Part shown: positions 43,304 through 52,095 of the stretch, piece by piece
Layout of the letters: each line of letters starts with the position of its first letter
How positions within the stretch are numbered: the first letter of the stretch is position 1
Made by a program: the position numbers and the translations under genes
Notes under the pieces: generated by a model
What the model was told of the DNA's origin: nothing
Seen by the model: only the letters and a program-made list of their open reading frames with translations
The model's database searches: none
Assembly: GCA_000525025.1 (NCBI GenBank)
Contig: JCKJ01000001.1
Coordinates: 1,364,001-1,428,000, forward strand
DNA: 64,000 bases
Direction: 5' to 3'
Source of the DNA: Methylophilaceae bacterium 11
GTDB taxonomy: Bacteria > Pseudomonadota > Gammaproteobacteria > Burkholderiales > Methylophilaceae

Positions 43304-45940
43304 ATGAAAAGAATGTTATTTAATGCAACGCAATCAGAAGAATTACGCGTTGCGATTGTAGATGGGCAAAAACTCATCGATTTAGATATTGAACATGCGG
43401 GAAAAGAACAACGCAAAAGCAATATCTACAAAGGCGTCATTACACGCATAGAGCCTTCCCTAGAAGCAGCGTTTGTCGATTATGGTACAGACCGTCACGG
43501 CTTCTTGCCTTTCAAAGAAATCTCACGTAGCTATTTCCAAGATAAACCGGAAAGTGGTCGTCCACGCATTCAGGATGTAATCAAAGAAGGTCAAGAACTG
43601 ATTGTTCAGGTAGACAAAGATGAGCGTGGTAACAAAGGCGCTGCACTTACCACCTATATCTCACTGGCTGGCCGTTATTTGGTATTGATGCCAAACAATC
43701 CTCGCGGAGGTGGTGTATCGCGCCGTGTTGAAGGTGAAGAGCGTAACGAGCTACGTGACACCATGGCACAATTAGAAATTCCTAACGGTATGAGCATCAT
43801 TGCACGTACGGCTGGTATTGGCCGTAATGCTGAAGAGTTACAATGGGATCTCAACTACCTGACTCAACTGTGGACAGCCATTGAGGAAGCTTCACATATC
43901 CAACCTGGCGCATTTCTAATCTACCAAGAAGGTAGTTTGGTCATTCGTGCTATCCGTGATTATTTCAGTGCGGATATTGGCGAAATTTTGATTGATACTG
44001 CCGATGTGCATGAGCAAGCTGTACAGTTTATGAATCATGTGATGCCAGGCAATGTGGCACGTGTGAAACTGTATCAGGATGAAATCCCCCTATTCTCTCG
44101 TTTCCAAATCGAACACCAAATTGAGACGGCTTTCTCACGTGAAGTGCGTTTGCCATCCGGTGGCGCGATTGTGATTGACCATACCGAAGCCTTGGTATCG
44201 ATTGACGTGAACTCCGGTCGCTCTATCAAAGGCTCTGATATTGAGCAGACTGCGTTCAACACCAACTTAGAAGCTGCCGAAGAAGTCGCGCGTCAAATGC
44301 GTTTACGCGATTTGGGTGGTTTAGTGGTGATTGACTTTATTGATATGGAAAATCCACGTAACCAACGTGAAGTTGAAAATGCCTTACGTGACGCACTGCA
44401 TTATGACCGTGCGCGCGTCCAAACCGGCAAAATCTCTCGCTTTGGTTTGTTAGAGTTATCACGTCAACGTTTGCGTCCTAGCTTGGGTGAAACCAACCAT
44501 GCGACATGTCCACGTTGTAACGGTACTGGTCATATCCGTGGCATTGAATCTACTGCATTACATATCTTGCGTATCACGCAAGAAGAAGCGATGAAAGATA
44601 ACAGCGCAATCATTCAGGTACAGTTACCCGTTGAAGCTGCAACCTTCTTGCTGAATGAAAAACGTGCTGATATCCACAAAATCGAACAGCGCATGGGCGT
44701 TGAAGTGATTTTGATTCCGAATATCCATATGGAAACTCCTAACTACAACATCATTCGTATTAAGCATGATGATGTGAACGAGGAAACCTCACGCGCTAGC
44801 TACAAAATGGTAGAACTGCCTTCTGAGACAGACTACGTAAGTAGCTTGAACCAAGACAGCAAGCCCAACGTACCAGAAGCATTGGTAAAAGGCATTACGC
44901 CAGCCACTTCTGCACCAATTGTAGAGGCTAAACCAGAGAAGACTGCACCAGTAGTAGCCAAAGTTTCTATTTTTGGCCGCATCAAAGCACTATTCGGCTT
45001 AAATGCTGATGAAGCAAAATCAGAAGCAGACAAACCTGCGGAACAACGTACGCAAAACCGTGAGCAACAACGTGATCGCGATCGTAACCGCAATCGCGAT
45101 CGTAATAAAAATCGCAACCGTGATCGCAATGCCACAGATAAAAATGGTGCCGAACGCAATCCAAACGAGCGTAATGAACGTAACCGTAATGAGCAAGCAG
45201 CGCAACCACGTCAAGAGCAACCACGTCAAGACAAGCAACAAAAACCGCCTGTAGAGAAACGTGTAGAGGCCGACACTGCAGTTGAAAAAACTAATGATCA
45301 AATAGTTAATGCAACTGAGACACCGAATGAGCAAGGTGCACCTCGCCAAGAGCGTTCGGGTCGTCGCAATCGCCGTGGTCGCCGTGATCGTCGTCCACGT
45401 GATGAAGCAAACAAAGAAAACGTGCAAACGCCAGCCACAGCAGAAACCGTTGCAACTCCAGTGGTAGAAACATTTAACCAAGTCGCACAGACGCCTGTTG
45501 AGACGAAAGCTGCTTCGGTAGAAATCGTCACGGCCGCGCCAACTTCAGAAGCAGCGAACACACCTGCCGCTAAAAAACCAGCTAACAAAAAACAGCGCGC
45601 GCCTAAAGCCAATGTAGAAGCTACGGATACTGTGACGACTGTTGAAACAGTTGCAGCAGCCACTGAGCCAGTGCAAGCTGAAACGCCAGTTAAAGCGGAG
45701 AAGAAAAAACCAGCACGTAAGCCAGCAAAAGCTAAAGCAGCGCAAACGCCTAGCGCCTTGCCAGCAAATCTAGCAGATGCTGGGCTACAACTGGTGGAGA
45801 CCAAAGGTGAGTTGAAAGTGAACACACCAGCAGTAGCGACAGCTAAACCAAAGGCACCACGTAAGGCAGCTAATTGGAAGAAAAACGATACAGCGGCTAC
45901 AGAAGATGCACCGTTGGTGATGGTCGAAACGCAGAAATAA
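43304..45940 (+). CDS. rne: Ribonuclease E
   Basis: The main endoribonuclease for mRNA decay and rRNA/tRNA maturation, scaffold of the degradosome. 878 residues. The catalytic half opens MKRMLFNATQSEELRVAIVDGQKL and includes the S1 domain (NIYKGVITRIEPSLEAAFVDYG), RNase H-like and DNase I-like parts with SIDVNSGRS and IDFIDME, and the Zn-link CPRCNGTGHIRG near 403. An amphipathic SIFGRIKALFGLN at about 552-565 could be a membrane anchor. The C-terminal third is disordered: Arg/Asn/Asp-rich (about 585-640), then Ala/Pro/Thr/Lys-rich. ATG 43304 has AGGAG upstream, better than 43274. Leader hairpins suggest self-regulation. Confidence 0.96.
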   Translation: MKRMLFNATQSEELRVAIVDGQKLIDLDIEHAGKEQRKSNIYKGVITRIEPSLEAAFVDYGTDRHGFLPFKEISRSYFQDKPESGRPRIQDVIKEGQELIVQVDKDERGNKGAALTTYISLAGRYLVLMPNNPRGGGVSRRVEGEERNELRDTMAQLEIPNGMSIIARTAGIGRNAEELQWDLNYLTQLWTAIEEASHIQPGAFLIYQEGSLVIRAIRDYFSADIGEILIDTADVHEQAVQFMNHVMPGNVARVKLYQDEIPLFSRFQIEHQIETAFSREVRLPSGGAIVIDHTEALVSIDVNSGRSIKGSDIEQTAFNTNLEAAEEVARQMRLRDLGGLVVIDFIDMENPRNQREVENALRDALHYDRARVQTGKISRFGLLELSRQRLRPSLGETNHATCPRCNGTGHIRGIESTALHILRITQEEAMKDNSAIIQVQLPVEAATFLLNEKRADIHKIEQRMGVEVILIPNIHMETPNYNIIRIKHDDVNEETSRASYKMVELPSETDYVSSLNQDSKPNVPEALVKGITPATSAPIVEAKPEKTAPVVAKVSIFGRIKALFGLNADEAKSEADKPAEQRTQNREQQRDRDRNRNRDRNKNRNRDRNATDKNGAERNPNERNERNRNEQAAQPRQEQPRQDKQQKPPVEKRVEADTAVEKTNDQIVNATETPNEQGAPRQERSGRRNRRGRRDRRPRDEANKENVQTPATAETVATPVVETFNQVAQTPVETKAASVEIVTAAPTSEAANTPAAKKPANKKQRAPKANVEATDTVTTVETVAAATEPVQAETPVKAEKKKPARKPAKAKAAQTPSALPANLADAGLQLVETKGELKVNTPAVATAKPKAPRKAANWKKNDTAATEDAPLVMVETQK

Positions 45941-45960
45941 CGTTTCAGTATCGCACAGTA

Positions 45961-45990
45961 AAAAAAGGACTCTTAATAGAGTCCTTTTTT
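45961..45990. terminator. Bidirectional terminator between rne and crcB
   Basis: AAAAAAGGACTC (45961-45972) and GAGTCCTTTTTT (45979-45990) form a 12-bp perfect stem around TTAATA. The A and T runs flank a GC-containing core, so it serves rne on one strand and crcB on the other. Confidence 0.92.
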
Positions 45991-46006
45991 ATTTTTGTGT
46001 TTTATT

Positions 46007-46384
46007 TTAGTGATTACGCAAATATTGCACGGTGAGATAACCTAAAGCGGTCATGCACAGTGACCCAAACACATGTAGCAACACATGCAATGCTGCCCAA
46101 CCATACTGCTCACGATGCAGCAATTGAAAAGCTTCGGCCGAAAATGTGGAAAATGTGGTTAGTCCCCCCAAGAAACCCGTAGTAATCAACAGCTTAATCT
46201 CAGGGCTCCATTCCGGTTGTTGCACCACGCCAGCCAGTGCCAAACCCATTAAATAGCCCCCTAACAGATTGGCAACAAGTGTTCCCAGCGGCACCACACT
46301 AGCATTCAGTAACACTGCCAGCCCCCAGCGTAACCAAGCACCTAACGCCGCTCCGATACCTACAGCAATAAACCCGCCTATCAT
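46007..46384 (-). CDS. crcB: Fluoride ion channel/exporter CrcB (Fluc)
   Basis: 125-residue dual-topology membrane protein that removes fluoride. Four hydrophobic segments. Seen: GAALGAWLRWGLA, LVANLLGGYLMGLA and the fluoride-track TTGFLGGLTTFSTFSAE. The RBS AGGGTG precedes the ATG. The 79 bases upstream show no recognisable fluoride riboswitch (crcB motif), so regulation may differ. It is divergent from glgA. Confidence 0.93.
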   Translation of the reverse strand: MIGGFIAVGIGAALGAWLRWGLAVLLNASVVPLGTLVANLLGGYLMGLALAGVVQQPEWSPEIKLLITTGFLGGLTTFSTFSAEAFQLLHREQYGWAALHVLLHVFGSLCMTALGYLTVQYLRNH

Positions 46385-46424
46385 TTTTCACCCTATGATT
46401 GATTCAATGAAGTATTTTTAGAAA

Positions 46425-46430
46425 TATAAT
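46425..46430 (+). promoter_or_regulatory. TATAAT -10 box for glgA
   Basis: A perfect TATAAT 34 bases before the TTG start of glgA. The expected leader is about 27 bases and contains AAGAAAG as ribosome binding site. The nearest -35-like TTGATT at 46399 is about 20 bases off, somewhat too far. Confidence 0.45.
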
Positions 46431-46463
46431 AGCAGTTGGCTACCAATTCCAAGAAAGAATATT

Positions 46464-47909
46464 TTGCGCGTTTTATTCGTTAGTTCTGAAATTTTCCCGC
46501 TCATTAAAACAGGTGGACTTGCAGATGTCAGTGGTGCTCTACCCGCCGCGCTTAACGTGGCAGATGTAGATGTCAAATGTCTGATTCCCGGCTACAGTGC
46601 GGTGCTGGATAAAATTGAAAATCAAACCTACTTAGGCACACTGCAAGTATTCACACATTTGAGCTGTGATTTGATTCTTGGCGTGATTCCCAATACGCAA
46701 GTTGAAGTCATCATCATTAAGCACCCTGGATTATTTGAACGTGATGGCGGCCCTTACACGCATCCACAAGGCCATGACTGGGCCGACAACCCAATGCGCT
46801 TTGGCGTGCTCTCCAAAGTGGCTAGTTTACTCAGCCTGCATCAACCCTTTTGGAGTTGGGTGCCGGATATTGTGCATTGCAATGATTGGCAAACAGGGCT
46901 AGCGCCTTACTACATGAAACAACGTGGCCTTACGCAAGCCAAGTCTTTACTCAGCATTCATAACATCGCGTTTCAAGGCAACTTTGCACCGCATTGGATA
47001 CAATCGCTTGAGCTGTCGCCACAAGACTACCAACTGAATGGCTTTGAGTTTTACCAGCAAGTCTCTTTTCTAAAAGCCGGGATTTTTTACGCAGATCAAC
47101 TCTCCACGGTAAGTCCGACCTATGCATTAGAAATTCAAACAGAGGCCTTTGGATTTGGGCTGCAAGGATTATTACAAGGGAGAAGTGCCGACATCACAGG
47201 TATTCTCAACGGCATTGATACCGATGAGTGGAACCCTGGTGCCGACCCCTACTTACCAGATCACTACTCTGAAAAAAACCTAGCAGGCAAAGCGCGCATT
47301 AAAACAACCTTGCAAGAAACCTTACATTTGCATGTCACAGATAAAATGCCTTTACTTGGCGTAGTGAGTAGGCTCACGCATCAAAAGGGCTTGGATATTC
47401 TCATAGAGTCTATGCAAGAGTTAATTGACTTAGGCTGTCAATTTGCAATTTTGGGTGGCGGCGAAAAGTCTTTTGAAGCGCAGTTTTTAGCATTTGCAGA
47501 AAACAACCCGAACCAAGTGTCCGTCACCATCGGCTATAACGAGCCTTTATCCCATTTGATTATGGCGGGTGCTGACATCTTCATTATGCCCTCGCGCTTT
47601 GAACCATGCGGGCTCAATCAGCTATATGGATTGCGCTACGGAACGCCTCCTATTGTCTCTAACACAGGTGGCCTAGCAGACTCTATCTGCCATAGCGATG
47701 AAGTCAGCATTCAAAACAATACAGCCACAGGATTTGTGATAGAAAATGTCAACAGAATGTCACTTTTGGTCACAATCAAACAGGCTTTGTCAAGATGGAA
47801 TGACCGAAAGGTTTGGAAAAAAATACAGAAAAATGGGATGAAAAAAGAAATTGGTTGGAAGAACAGCGCCAATGCTTACATTGCGCTGTATCAAAAACTC
47901 TTGGATTAA
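46464..47909 (+). CDS. glgA: Glycogen synthase (ADP-glucose, GT5)
   Basis: Elongates alpha-1,4-glucan using ADP-glucose from GlgC. 481 residues. N-terminus RVLFVSSEIFPLIKTGGLADVSGALP contains the ADP-glucose-binding KTGGLADV. Other marks: HCNDWQTGLAPYYM, LLSIHNIAFQG, VSPTYALEIQTEAFGFGLQGLL, NGIDTDEWNP, SRLTHQKGLDIL and PSRFEPCGLNQLYGLRYGTPP. Start is TTG at 46464; the family N-terminus fits exactly, so the unusual start is firm. The same start codon is used in glgB. glgA lies 8 kb away from the other glg genes, alone, followed by an intrinsic terminator. Confidence 0.96.
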   Translation: MRVLFVSSEIFPLIKTGGLADVSGALPAALNVADVDVKCLIPGYSAVLDKIENQTYLGTLQVFTHLSCDLILGVIPNTQVEVIIIKHPGLFERDGGPYTHPQGHDWADNPMRFGVLSKVASLLSLHQPFWSWVPDIVHCNDWQTGLAPYYMKQRGLTQAKSLLSIHNIAFQGNFAPHWIQSLELSPQDYQLNGFEFYQQVSFLKAGIFYADQLSTVSPTYALEIQTEAFGFGLQGLLQGRSADITGILNGIDTDEWNPGADPYLPDHYSEKNLAGKARIKTTLQETLHLHVTDKMPLLGVVSRLTHQKGLDILIESMQELIDLGCQFAILGGGEKSFEAQFLAFAENNPNQVSVTIGYNEPLSHLIMAGADIFIMPSRFEPCGLNQLYGLRYGTPPIVSNTGGLADSICHSDEVSIQNNTATGFVIENVNRMSLLVTIKQALSRWNDRKVWKKIQKNGMKKEIGWKNSANAYIALYQKLLD

Positions 47910-47981
47910 GCGTTTGGCTAGTTGGCATAGTTGATGCTTATGTATAACTAAGCTTCTCCAAAGCTAACTTCTCCTCCCTCG

Positions 47982-48011
47982 GGACATTATGTAGATAATG
48001 TCCTTTTTTTT
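47982..48011 (+). terminator. Intrinsic terminator downstream of glgA
   Basis: GGACATTAT (47982-47990) and ATAATGTCC (47995-48003) form a 9-bp stem with a GTAG loop, followed by eight T residues. Confidence 0.92.
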
Positions 48012-48055
48012 GTCCGTAACTTCTTCAGTAAACTATTCTAAATTAGCTGCAAGGC

Positions 48056-48619
48056 TTACTTGACGATAAAGTGTTCGCGGTAATATTTCAGCTCATCAAT
48101 AGACTCATAGATGTCGGCCAGTGCTTCATGTCTGCTGGCTTTTTTAAAGCCAGCATAAATTTCCGGCTTCCAGCGTCTGGCCAACTCTTTAAACACGCTC
48201 ACATCTAAGTTTCTATAATGAAAATAACTTTCTAGCTCTGGCATATAGCGCGCCATAAAACGCCTATCTTGGCAGATAGAGTTACCGCACATAGGAGATT
48301 TACCTGCTGGCACATGCTCTTTTAAAAAAGCAATCATCTGCTCAGTCGCCATTTGCTCACTGGTCGTAGATGCTTTGACCTTATCAATCAAACCACTACG
48401 ACCATGCGCACCTTTGTTCCATGCATCCATGCCGTCTAACACAGCATCGCTTTGATGAATCACGAACACTGGGGACTCACCCAACACGTTGAGATTTGCA
48501 TCGGTCACCACGGCTGCCAACTCTAAAATACGGTCAGAATCAGGTAGCAACCCGCTCATCTCCATATCCAACCAAATTAAATTTTCGTTATTGACATTGT
48601 TATTGCTAGCGACCATCAT
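48056..48619 (-). CDS. orn: Oligoribonuclease
   Basis: DEDDh 3'-5' exonuclease that finishes degradation of 2-5 nt RNA and of pGpG, the linear product of EAL phosphodiesterases. About 187 residues. Seen: [27 protein letters not shown] (Asp and Glu ligands), [36 protein letters not shown] and the late [21 protein letters not shown]. The long frame to 48688 exceeds family length; ATG 48619 (or 48616) gives the usual size. Functionally tied to the c-di-GMP proteins in this window by clearing pGpG. Divergent from the M48 protease gene. Confidence 0.95.
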   Translation of the reverse strand: MMVASNNNVNNENLIWLDMEMSGLLPDSDRILELAAVVTDANLNVLGESPVFVIHQSDAVLDGMDAWNKGAHGRSGLIDKVKASTTSEQMATEQMIAFLKEHVPAGKSPMCGNSICQDRRFMARYMPELESYFHYRNLDVSVFKELARRWKPEIYAGFKKASRHEALADIYESIDELKYYREHFIVK

Positions 48620-48723
48620 GATTTCCATTAAAATACGGGTTAAAGACATAGACTGTGAACCATTTGCCTTGGGATGCTTCACAATCATGTTAGTTTAACT
48701 TAATTAGTGAATTTATAGACCTT

Positions 48724-49980
48724 ATGGCAACAACATTAACATTTATTTTTGTGAGCTTATTAGCCATTACTACCTTGGTAAGACTTTGGTTAGGCAATCG
48801 CCATATTCAATACATACAATCGCACCGCCAACAGGTACCAGCTGCATTTACACAAACCATTTCACTAGAAGCACACCAAAAAGCCGCAGACTATTCCAGC
48901 GCTAAAACAAAAGTCACTATTGCAGAAACCGCGGCACACGCGATTCTTTTGCTATTGCTGACGATCGGCGGTGGATTACAGTGGATAGACCAAGTATGGA
49001 CACAATGGCTACCCAATCAAGACATCATACGCGGTGCGTTGGTGATTTGCAGTGCGCTATTTGCCAGCACCCTGATTGAGCTGCCCTTTGACTATTACCG
49101 TACGTTTACAGTAGATGCGCAGTTTGGATTTAACAAAATGACGCCTGCTATGTTTTTTAGCGACATGTTCAAGCATGGCTTGGTAGGATTAGCATTAGGT
49201 GCACCCATTTTATTTGCCGCACTCTGGCTAATGCAAGGCGCGGGCGATTACTGGTGGTTCTACTTATGGGCTATATGGAGTGTGTTTAACATTGTGATGT
49301 TGGCGGTTTATCCAACATTTATTGCGCCTTTGTTCAATAAATTTACACCACTTGCTGATATCACACTTAAAAGTCGCATCGAAAATCTGCTGACGAAGTG
49401 TGGTTTTAAGTCACAAGGCTTATTTGTGATGGATGGCTCCACACGTTCAGGGCATGGCAATGCCTATTTCACGGGCTTTGGCAGCAGCAAGCGCGTGGTA
49501 TTTTTTGATACCTTATTAGACAAGTTGAATGCAGATGAAATTGAAGCGGTATTGGCACATGAGCTTGGCCACTTCAAACATCATCATGTCATTAAACGTG
49601 TGGTCATGATGTTCTCTATCAGCTTGATTGGCCTCGCTTTATTAGGCTGGCTTATCAACCAATCATGGTTTTACGCTGGCTTAGGGGTACACCAACCCAG
49701 TGACTATATGGCCTTGATATTGTTTTTATTGGTCTCCCCTACTTTCTTATTTTTATTGCGCCCAATCATGGCCAGCTACTCACGTAAAAATGAATTTGAG
49801 GCCGATGACTATGCAGCAAAACACGCAGATGCAAAATTCTTGGTAGACGCACTGGTTAAACTGTATCGTGAGAATGCATCTACATTGACGCCGGACCCTT
49901 TACATTCTGCGTTTTATGACTCGCACCCACCGGCAAGCATTCGTATTGCAAAACTCGCCGCTTATACTGGGAATCGTTAA
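48724..49980 (+). CDS. M48-family (Ste24-like) membrane zinc metalloprotease
   Basis: 418 residues. Several hydrophobic segments (N-terminal about 1-20, 60-80, 100-120, 145-165, 175-200) around a zinc site HELGHFKHHH (HExxH, about residue 279) and a downstream Glu in RKNEFEADDYAAKH. This is the Ste24/CAAX prenyl protease 1 family; in bacteria it acts in membrane-protein quality control, not prenyl processing. Motifs ELPFDYYRTFTVDAQFGFNKMT and FNKFTPL are typical. The gene order orn // Ste24 - (cytochrome) - rsgA is the usual betaproteobacterial one. Confidence 0.92.
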   Translation: MATTLTFIFVSLLAITTLVRLWLGNRHIQYIQSHRQQVPAAFTQTISLEAHQKAADYSSAKTKVTIAETAAHAILLLLLTIGGGLQWIDQVWTQWLPNQDIIRGALVICSALFASTLIELPFDYYRTFTVDAQFGFNKMTPAMFFSDMFKHGLVGLALGAPILFAALWLMQGAGDYWWFYLWAIWSVFNIVMLAVYPTFIAPLFNKFTPLADITLKSRIENLLTKCGFKSQGLFVMDGSTRSGHGNAYFTGFGSSKRVVFFDTLLDKLNADEIEAVLAHELGHFKHHHVIKRVVMMFSISLIGLALLGWLINQSWFYAGLGVHQPSDYMALILFLLVSPTFLFLLRPIMASYSRKNEFEADDYAAKHADAKFLVDALVKLYRENASTLTPDPLHSAFYDSHPPASIRIAKLAAYTGNR

Positions 49981-49984
49981 TCGT

Positions 49985-50296
49985 ATGATGCATAAATGCA
50001 TTTTCTTAAGCGCATTGCTAGCCTCTAGTGTTTGCTATGGTGATGCCTTGTTCAACAATGCAGATATACCTGCTGGTAAAAAACTATTAGAGGCGCACTG
50101 CATTCAATGCCATGCATCTAGTTACGGCGGCGATGGTTCGGAAATCTATACGCGCGAGTTGAGAAAAATCAAAACGCCTACTGGTCTTGTTGTGCAGGTA
50201 CGCAATTGCAATACCATGTTAGATTTAAAATGGTTTGAGGAAGACGAAATAAACGTTGCAGCGTATCTAAACCAACAGTATTACCATTTTAAATGA
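49985..50296 (+). CDS. Small periplasmic monohaem cytochrome c
   Basis: About 103 residues. A signal peptide runs to near SSVCYG (about residue 19). The haem-binding CIQCH motif lies near residue 39, and a Met in NTMLDLKW could be the distal ligand. The mature size (about 84) is that of a minimal class I cytochrome. Electron partners are unknown. ATG 49985 (or 49988) starts four bases after the protease stop, and the stop overlaps rsgA (ATGA), so all three genes form one operon. Confidence 0.85.
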   Translation: MMHKCIFLSALLASSVCYGDALFNNADIPAGKKLLEAHCIQCHASSYGGDGSEIYTRELRKIKTPTGLVVQVRNCNTMLDLKWFEEDEINVAAYLNQQYYHFK

Positions 50297-51162
50297 TACT
50301 TAATGGGCTAGTAGTCGCCGCTTTTGGTAAGCGGTATGAAGTAGAACTTGAAGACAAACGCCGCATCAGTTGCGTCACCCGTGGTAAAAAAACAGACATT
50401 GCCTCCGGCGATCAAGTAGAAATAGCCCTTACCGACCACCGTGAAGGTGTCATTGAACGCACGTTAGCCCGCAAAACCTTGCTCTATCGTAGTAACGCCT
50501 ATAAAAGTAAACTCTTAGCGGCCAATGTCACACAAATCATCATTGTGCTGGCCACCCAACCTAGTTTTTATGAAGCGTTGTTGAATCGATGCTTGGTTGC
50601 AGCAGAGGAAGCCGGCATTAAAATATTGATTGTGTTAAATAAGTGCGACTTAAAAAACGATGAAGCGCTAGAAAAACTTAATCTATATACAGCGCTTGGC
50701 TATACCACACTCCCGCTTTCCGCAAACCAAGATATTGCGCCACTACTCCCATTCCTAGCGGGCGAGCAAAGCGTGATGGTCGGGCAATCCGGCATGGGGA
50801 AATCCACCATCATCAATGCGCTATTGCCAAATGAAACGGCACGCACACAAGAAATGAGTGTAGCCTTGGATAGCGGTAAACATACCACCACCGCCACGCG
50901 CCTGTATTATTTGGATCAGCACAGTAGTTTAATCGACTCGCCCGGCTTACAAGAATTTGGGCTGAATCATATTTCGCAGCAGGCGTTGGAACAAGCATTT
51001 GTTGAGTTTAGACCGTATTTGGGCCACTGCCGATTTAACAACTGCAGACATATACATGAACCTGACTGTGCTATCCTAAGCCAAGTGAATTTGACCATTA
51101 GCGCCAACCGGCTGGCACAATACCAATTATTGACCGAGGAACTTCATCGCCCAATATCATGA
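50293..51162 (+). CDS. rsgA: Ribosome small-subunit-dependent GTPase RsgA
   Basis: Late 30S assembly GTPase with circularly permuted G motifs. 289 residues. N-terminal OB fold; G4 VLNKCDL; G1 GQSGMGKSTIINALL; G3 DSPGLQEFG; then the zinc knuckle CRFNNCRHIHEPDC. The permuted order (G4 before G1) is the family hallmark. The ATG overlaps the cytochrome stop, and the TGA overlaps the next gene's ATG. Cytoplasmic. Confidence 0.95.
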   Translation: MILNGLVVAAFGKRYEVELEDKRRISCVTRGKKTDIASGDQVEIALTDHREGVIERTLARKTLLYRSNAYKSKLLAANVTQIIIVLATQPSFYEALLNRCLVAAEEAGIKILIVLNKCDLKNDEALEKLNLYTALGYTTLPLSANQDIAPLLPFLAGEQSVMVGQSGMGKSTIINALLPNETARTQEMSVALDSGKHTTTATRLYYLDQHSSLIDSPGLQEFGLNHISQQALEQAFVEFRPYLGHCRFNNCRHIHEPDCAILSQVNLTISANRLAQYQLLTEELHRPIS

Positions 51163-52088
51163 ACCGTACCGCAGTGATCTCTCACCCAGATACCTTGCTA
51201 CATGTCATGGATGGGCAACATCCTGAATCACCGGCGCGCATTTCTGCCATTCAAGCTGCAATCAATGCTTCACCCATTCGGCACCAACTCGACTTTTACC
51301 AAGCGCCACTAGCAACTAGGCAGCACTTAACTCTAGCGCACGATCAAGCATACGTAGATTACATTTATGCCATAGCCCCCAGCGCTGGCATTGTGAAGCT
51401 GGATGCGGACACCGCCATGGGCCCAGCCAGCTTAGAAGCCACCCTGCGTGCCAGTGGTGCTGCTATCTTGGCAACCGACCTAGTCATGCAGCAAAAAGCC
51501 CGCCATGCTTTTTGCTGCACCCGCCCACCCGGTCACCATGCTGGCAAGCGCAATAGTGCCGGTTTTTGTATTTTTAACCATGTAGCGGTGGGCGTGATGC
51601 ACGCACTCAAACATTATCGTCTTCAACGTATTGCGATTATTGATTTTGATGTGCACCATGGCGACGGCACAGAGAATATTTTCAAGCAAAACCAGGCAGT
51701 GATGTTGTGTTCAACATTTCAGCACCCGTTTTATCCGCACAAAGGCGCAAACTCAAGAACAAACCGTATGATTAATGTGCCCTTACCTGCAAACGCCAGT
51801 GGCGAAGCATTTAGAGAGGCAGTCACTCGAGAGTTTACCCCCGCGATTGAAGCGTTTAAACCGGAAATATTGTTTGTTTCCGCTGGGTTTGATGCACACC
51901 GCCAAGACCCACTTGCCAACTTAGCACTCGAAATTGAAGACTTTAGTTGGATTACGCGCTATATCGTGGCATTATCTGAAAAATATTGTAAAGGTAGAAT
52001 TGTTTCATGCTTGGAAGGTGGCTATCATTTGCAGTACTTAAGCGAGAGTGTATTGGCGCATATTAAAACATTGAGCGAATCAACTTAA
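51159..52088 (+). CDS. Histone-deacetylase-family (AcuC/HDAC-like) zinc hydrolase
   Basis: 309 residues, cytoplasmic. Catalytic region TRPPGHHAG (tandem His) and IAIIDFDVHHGDGTENIF (zinc Asp/His), plus FVSAGFDAHRQDPLANL (second zinc Asp) and LEGGYHLQYL. The set is complete, so active. Bacterial relatives remove acetyl groups from polyamines or acyl-lysines; the substrate cannot be inferred. ATGA overlap with rsgA and seven bases before the HD-GYP gene. Confidence 0.92.
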   Translation: MNRTAVISHPDTLLHVMDGQHPESPARISAIQAAINASPIRHQLDFYQAPLATRQHLTLAHDQAYVDYIYAIAPSAGIVKLDADTAMGPASLEATLRASGAAILATDLVMQQKARHAFCCTRPPGHHAGKRNSAGFCIFNHVAVGVMHALKHYRLQRIAIIDFDVHHGDGTENIFKQNQAVMLCSTFQHPFYPHKGANSRTNRMINVPLPANASGEAFREAVTREFTPAIEAFKPEILFVSAGFDAHRQDPLANLALEIEDFSWITRYIVALSEKYCKGRIVSCLEGGYHLQYLSESVLAHIKTLSEST

Positions 52089-52095
52089 AATAGCC

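Noticed and set aside
44833-45825. Several long minus-strand frames opposite the rne C-terminal region
   Set aside because: They are antisense shadows of the Arg/Ala-rich low-complexity coding sequence, with Ser/Arg- or Val/Thr-rich nonsense composition and no ribosome sites.
46385-46463. Fluoride riboswitch ahead of crcB
   Set aside because: The bases upstream of crcB were read for the conserved crcB-motif pseudoknot elements and none were seen; only an AT-rich leader and an RBS are present.
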